A stretch of DNA of 5,767 nt, taken from contig JAUXFJ010000113.1 in NCBI GenBank assembly GCA_030620065.1, positions 1 through 5,767 on the forward strand, in the 5' to 3' direction. The translations under genes were made by a program, and so were the position numbers. This document shows positions 4,955 through 5,767 of the stretch, in pieces. A model generated the notes under the pieces. The model made no database searches. It was not told the DNA's origin and saw only the letters and a list, made by a program, of their open reading frames with translations. The first letter of the stretch is position 1; every line of letters starts with the position of its first letter. Origin of the DNA: Anaerolineaceae bacterium. GTDB lineage: Bacteria; Chloroflexota; Anaerolineae; Anaerolineales; Anaerolineaceae.

Positions 4955-5767
4955 TTAGGGAAAAATGGTGATTGAGCCGTCAACGATGCCTTCGATGGTT
5001 GCTTCAGCCAAGGCTTTTACATCGTCTGGCAGAGCATATCCACTATTGAAGTCAATTACGAGACCTCCATTAGCAAGGGTGATTTCAAAGAACTGGCCGC
5101 CATATGTGCCGCCCTCAATCAATTCAATCATTTGTTTGAGAACGACTTCCCAGTGATAAACCTGATTGGCTACAACAATGCTGGGAGCTAACGAGGATTG
5201 GCTGGATTGAGTACCAAACCACAGTGCCCCATTTTCTTCAGCAACACCGATTGCGCCGACAACCATTTGCGCTGTACCGGTTAGCACATCTGCACCGGCT
5301 CCAATATGGGTCTGGGCAGCCTCCGAAGCCAAAGCCACATCGGAGAAAGAGCCGATCCAGTTGGCGTTTACTTGGGCATCCGCATTGGTTGCGGCAACAC
5401 CTGCTGCAAAGCCATCTACATACAGTTTAGCATCCCCGGTTTCGATCGGTCCAACAACGCCGATGATACCGCTATCAGATAGGAGGGCGGCCATAATACC
5501 ACTTACATAACCGCCTTCTTCTGCGCGCGCTTCATAGGCAAAAACATTGGACAAGCCAAAGGTGTCTATCGTTGTACCCCAGGCAAAGCTTGTCTCTGGG
5601 AAATCTGGAGCGATTTCTTGCAATGAACTGCCGTACTGCGAGCCGTGAGCGATGACTAGGTCAAATCCTTGGCTGGCGTAGTCGCGGATTGCGGCAGCTG
5701 CATCATCAACCATAAACATGCCTTCCGAGTATACGATCTCGAAATGTTCCGCCCCGCGTTCTGTCTG
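4955..5767 (-). CDS. BMP-family ABC transporter substrate-binding protein, N-terminus outside the window
   Basis: The frame is open to the right edge, so 270 C-terminal residues are visible. Family members are usually about 330-370 residues, so roughly 60-100 are missing, including any signal peptide and lipobox. The segment FDLVIAHGSQYGSSLQEIAPDF matches the 'DVVIGHGFQFG...A...P' block of BmpA/PnrA/Med proteins. Next come EEGGYVSGIMAALLSDS, then IIGVVGPIETGD and FAAGVAATNAD, the family's 'GKVGFVGG...F.AG...NP' region. WIGSFSDVALASEAAQTHI, GADVLTGTAQ and GALWFGTQSSQ are the remaining ligand-cleft blocks. It should be an extracytoplasmic lipoprotein delivering a nucleoside-like ligand to the importer whose ATPase is encoded 93 bases downstream. 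BMP proteins often bind purine nucleosides, but the ligand here is not determinable. The visible part is acidic and rich in Ala/Gly. Confidence 0.88.
   Translation of the reverse strand, partial: QTERGAEHFEIVYSEGMFMVDDAAAAIRDYASQGFDLVIAHGSQYGSSLQEIAPDFPETSFAWGTTIDTFGLSNVFAYEARAEEGGYVSGIMAALLSDSGIIGVVGPIETGDAKLYVDGFAAGVAATNADAQVNANWIGSFSDVALASEAAQTHIGAGADVLTGTAQMVVGAIGVAEENGALWFGTQSSQSSLAPSIVVANQVYHWEVVLKQMIELIEGGTYGGQFFEITLANGGLVIDFNSGYALPDDVKALAEATIEGIVDGSITIFP

Noticed and set aside
5717..5719. ATG as the start of the BMP-family protein
   Set aside because: The frame stays open for 16 more codons to the edge (including HFEIVYSEG), there is no signal peptide after this Met, and the protein would be far too short for the family.

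Overview
The window is an ordinary bacterial chromosome segment of moderate G+C content, with compact genes and AT-richer gaps. The gene set is a CnoX/YbbN-like thioredoxin-TPR protein, an Fe-S m5U RNA methyltransferase, a class-V aminotransferase, a tRNA-Val, and a BMP-type ABC importer. The style of the BMP protein and the twin ATPase would fit an anaerobic Chloroflexota (Anaerolineae) or a similar lineage. That placement is inference from family resemblance, not proof.

Layout: (1) Bases 1-341, plus strand: the C-terminal end of a CnoX/YbbN-like gene, closed by a hairpin terminator at 363-399. (2) Bases 497-3001, minus strand: a probable transcription unit. In transcription order it holds a putative 39-codon small ORF (3001-2882) whose stop overlaps the next start as ATGA, a PLP aminotransferase of the alanine/serine-glyoxylate type (2885-1815), and a 23S rRNA m5U methyltransferase (1732-497). 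The 82-base gap between the last two genes can fold into a weak attenuator-like hairpin. (3) Bases 3094-3254, plus strand: a self-contained tRNA-Val(GAC) unit with a near-consensus promoter (TTGATT, 17 bases, TATAAT) and a strong intrinsic terminator. Its promoter diverges from the likely promoter of the small ORF/aminotransferase unit. (4) Bases 3317-5767, minus strand: a BMP-family substrate-binding protein, cut at its N-terminus by the window edge, then the twin-NBD ATPase of the same importer. A perfect 11-bp GC-rich hairpin without a U-tract lies between them. No permease gene follows the ATPase.

I see no phage, IS, CRISPR or defence module here. The items most worth a second look are the unlisted small ORF coupled to the aminotransferase, the intercistronic hairpin in the importer operon, the missing permeases, an altered signature motif in the first NBD of the ATPase, and an isolated 19-base palindrome between two convergent 3' ends.
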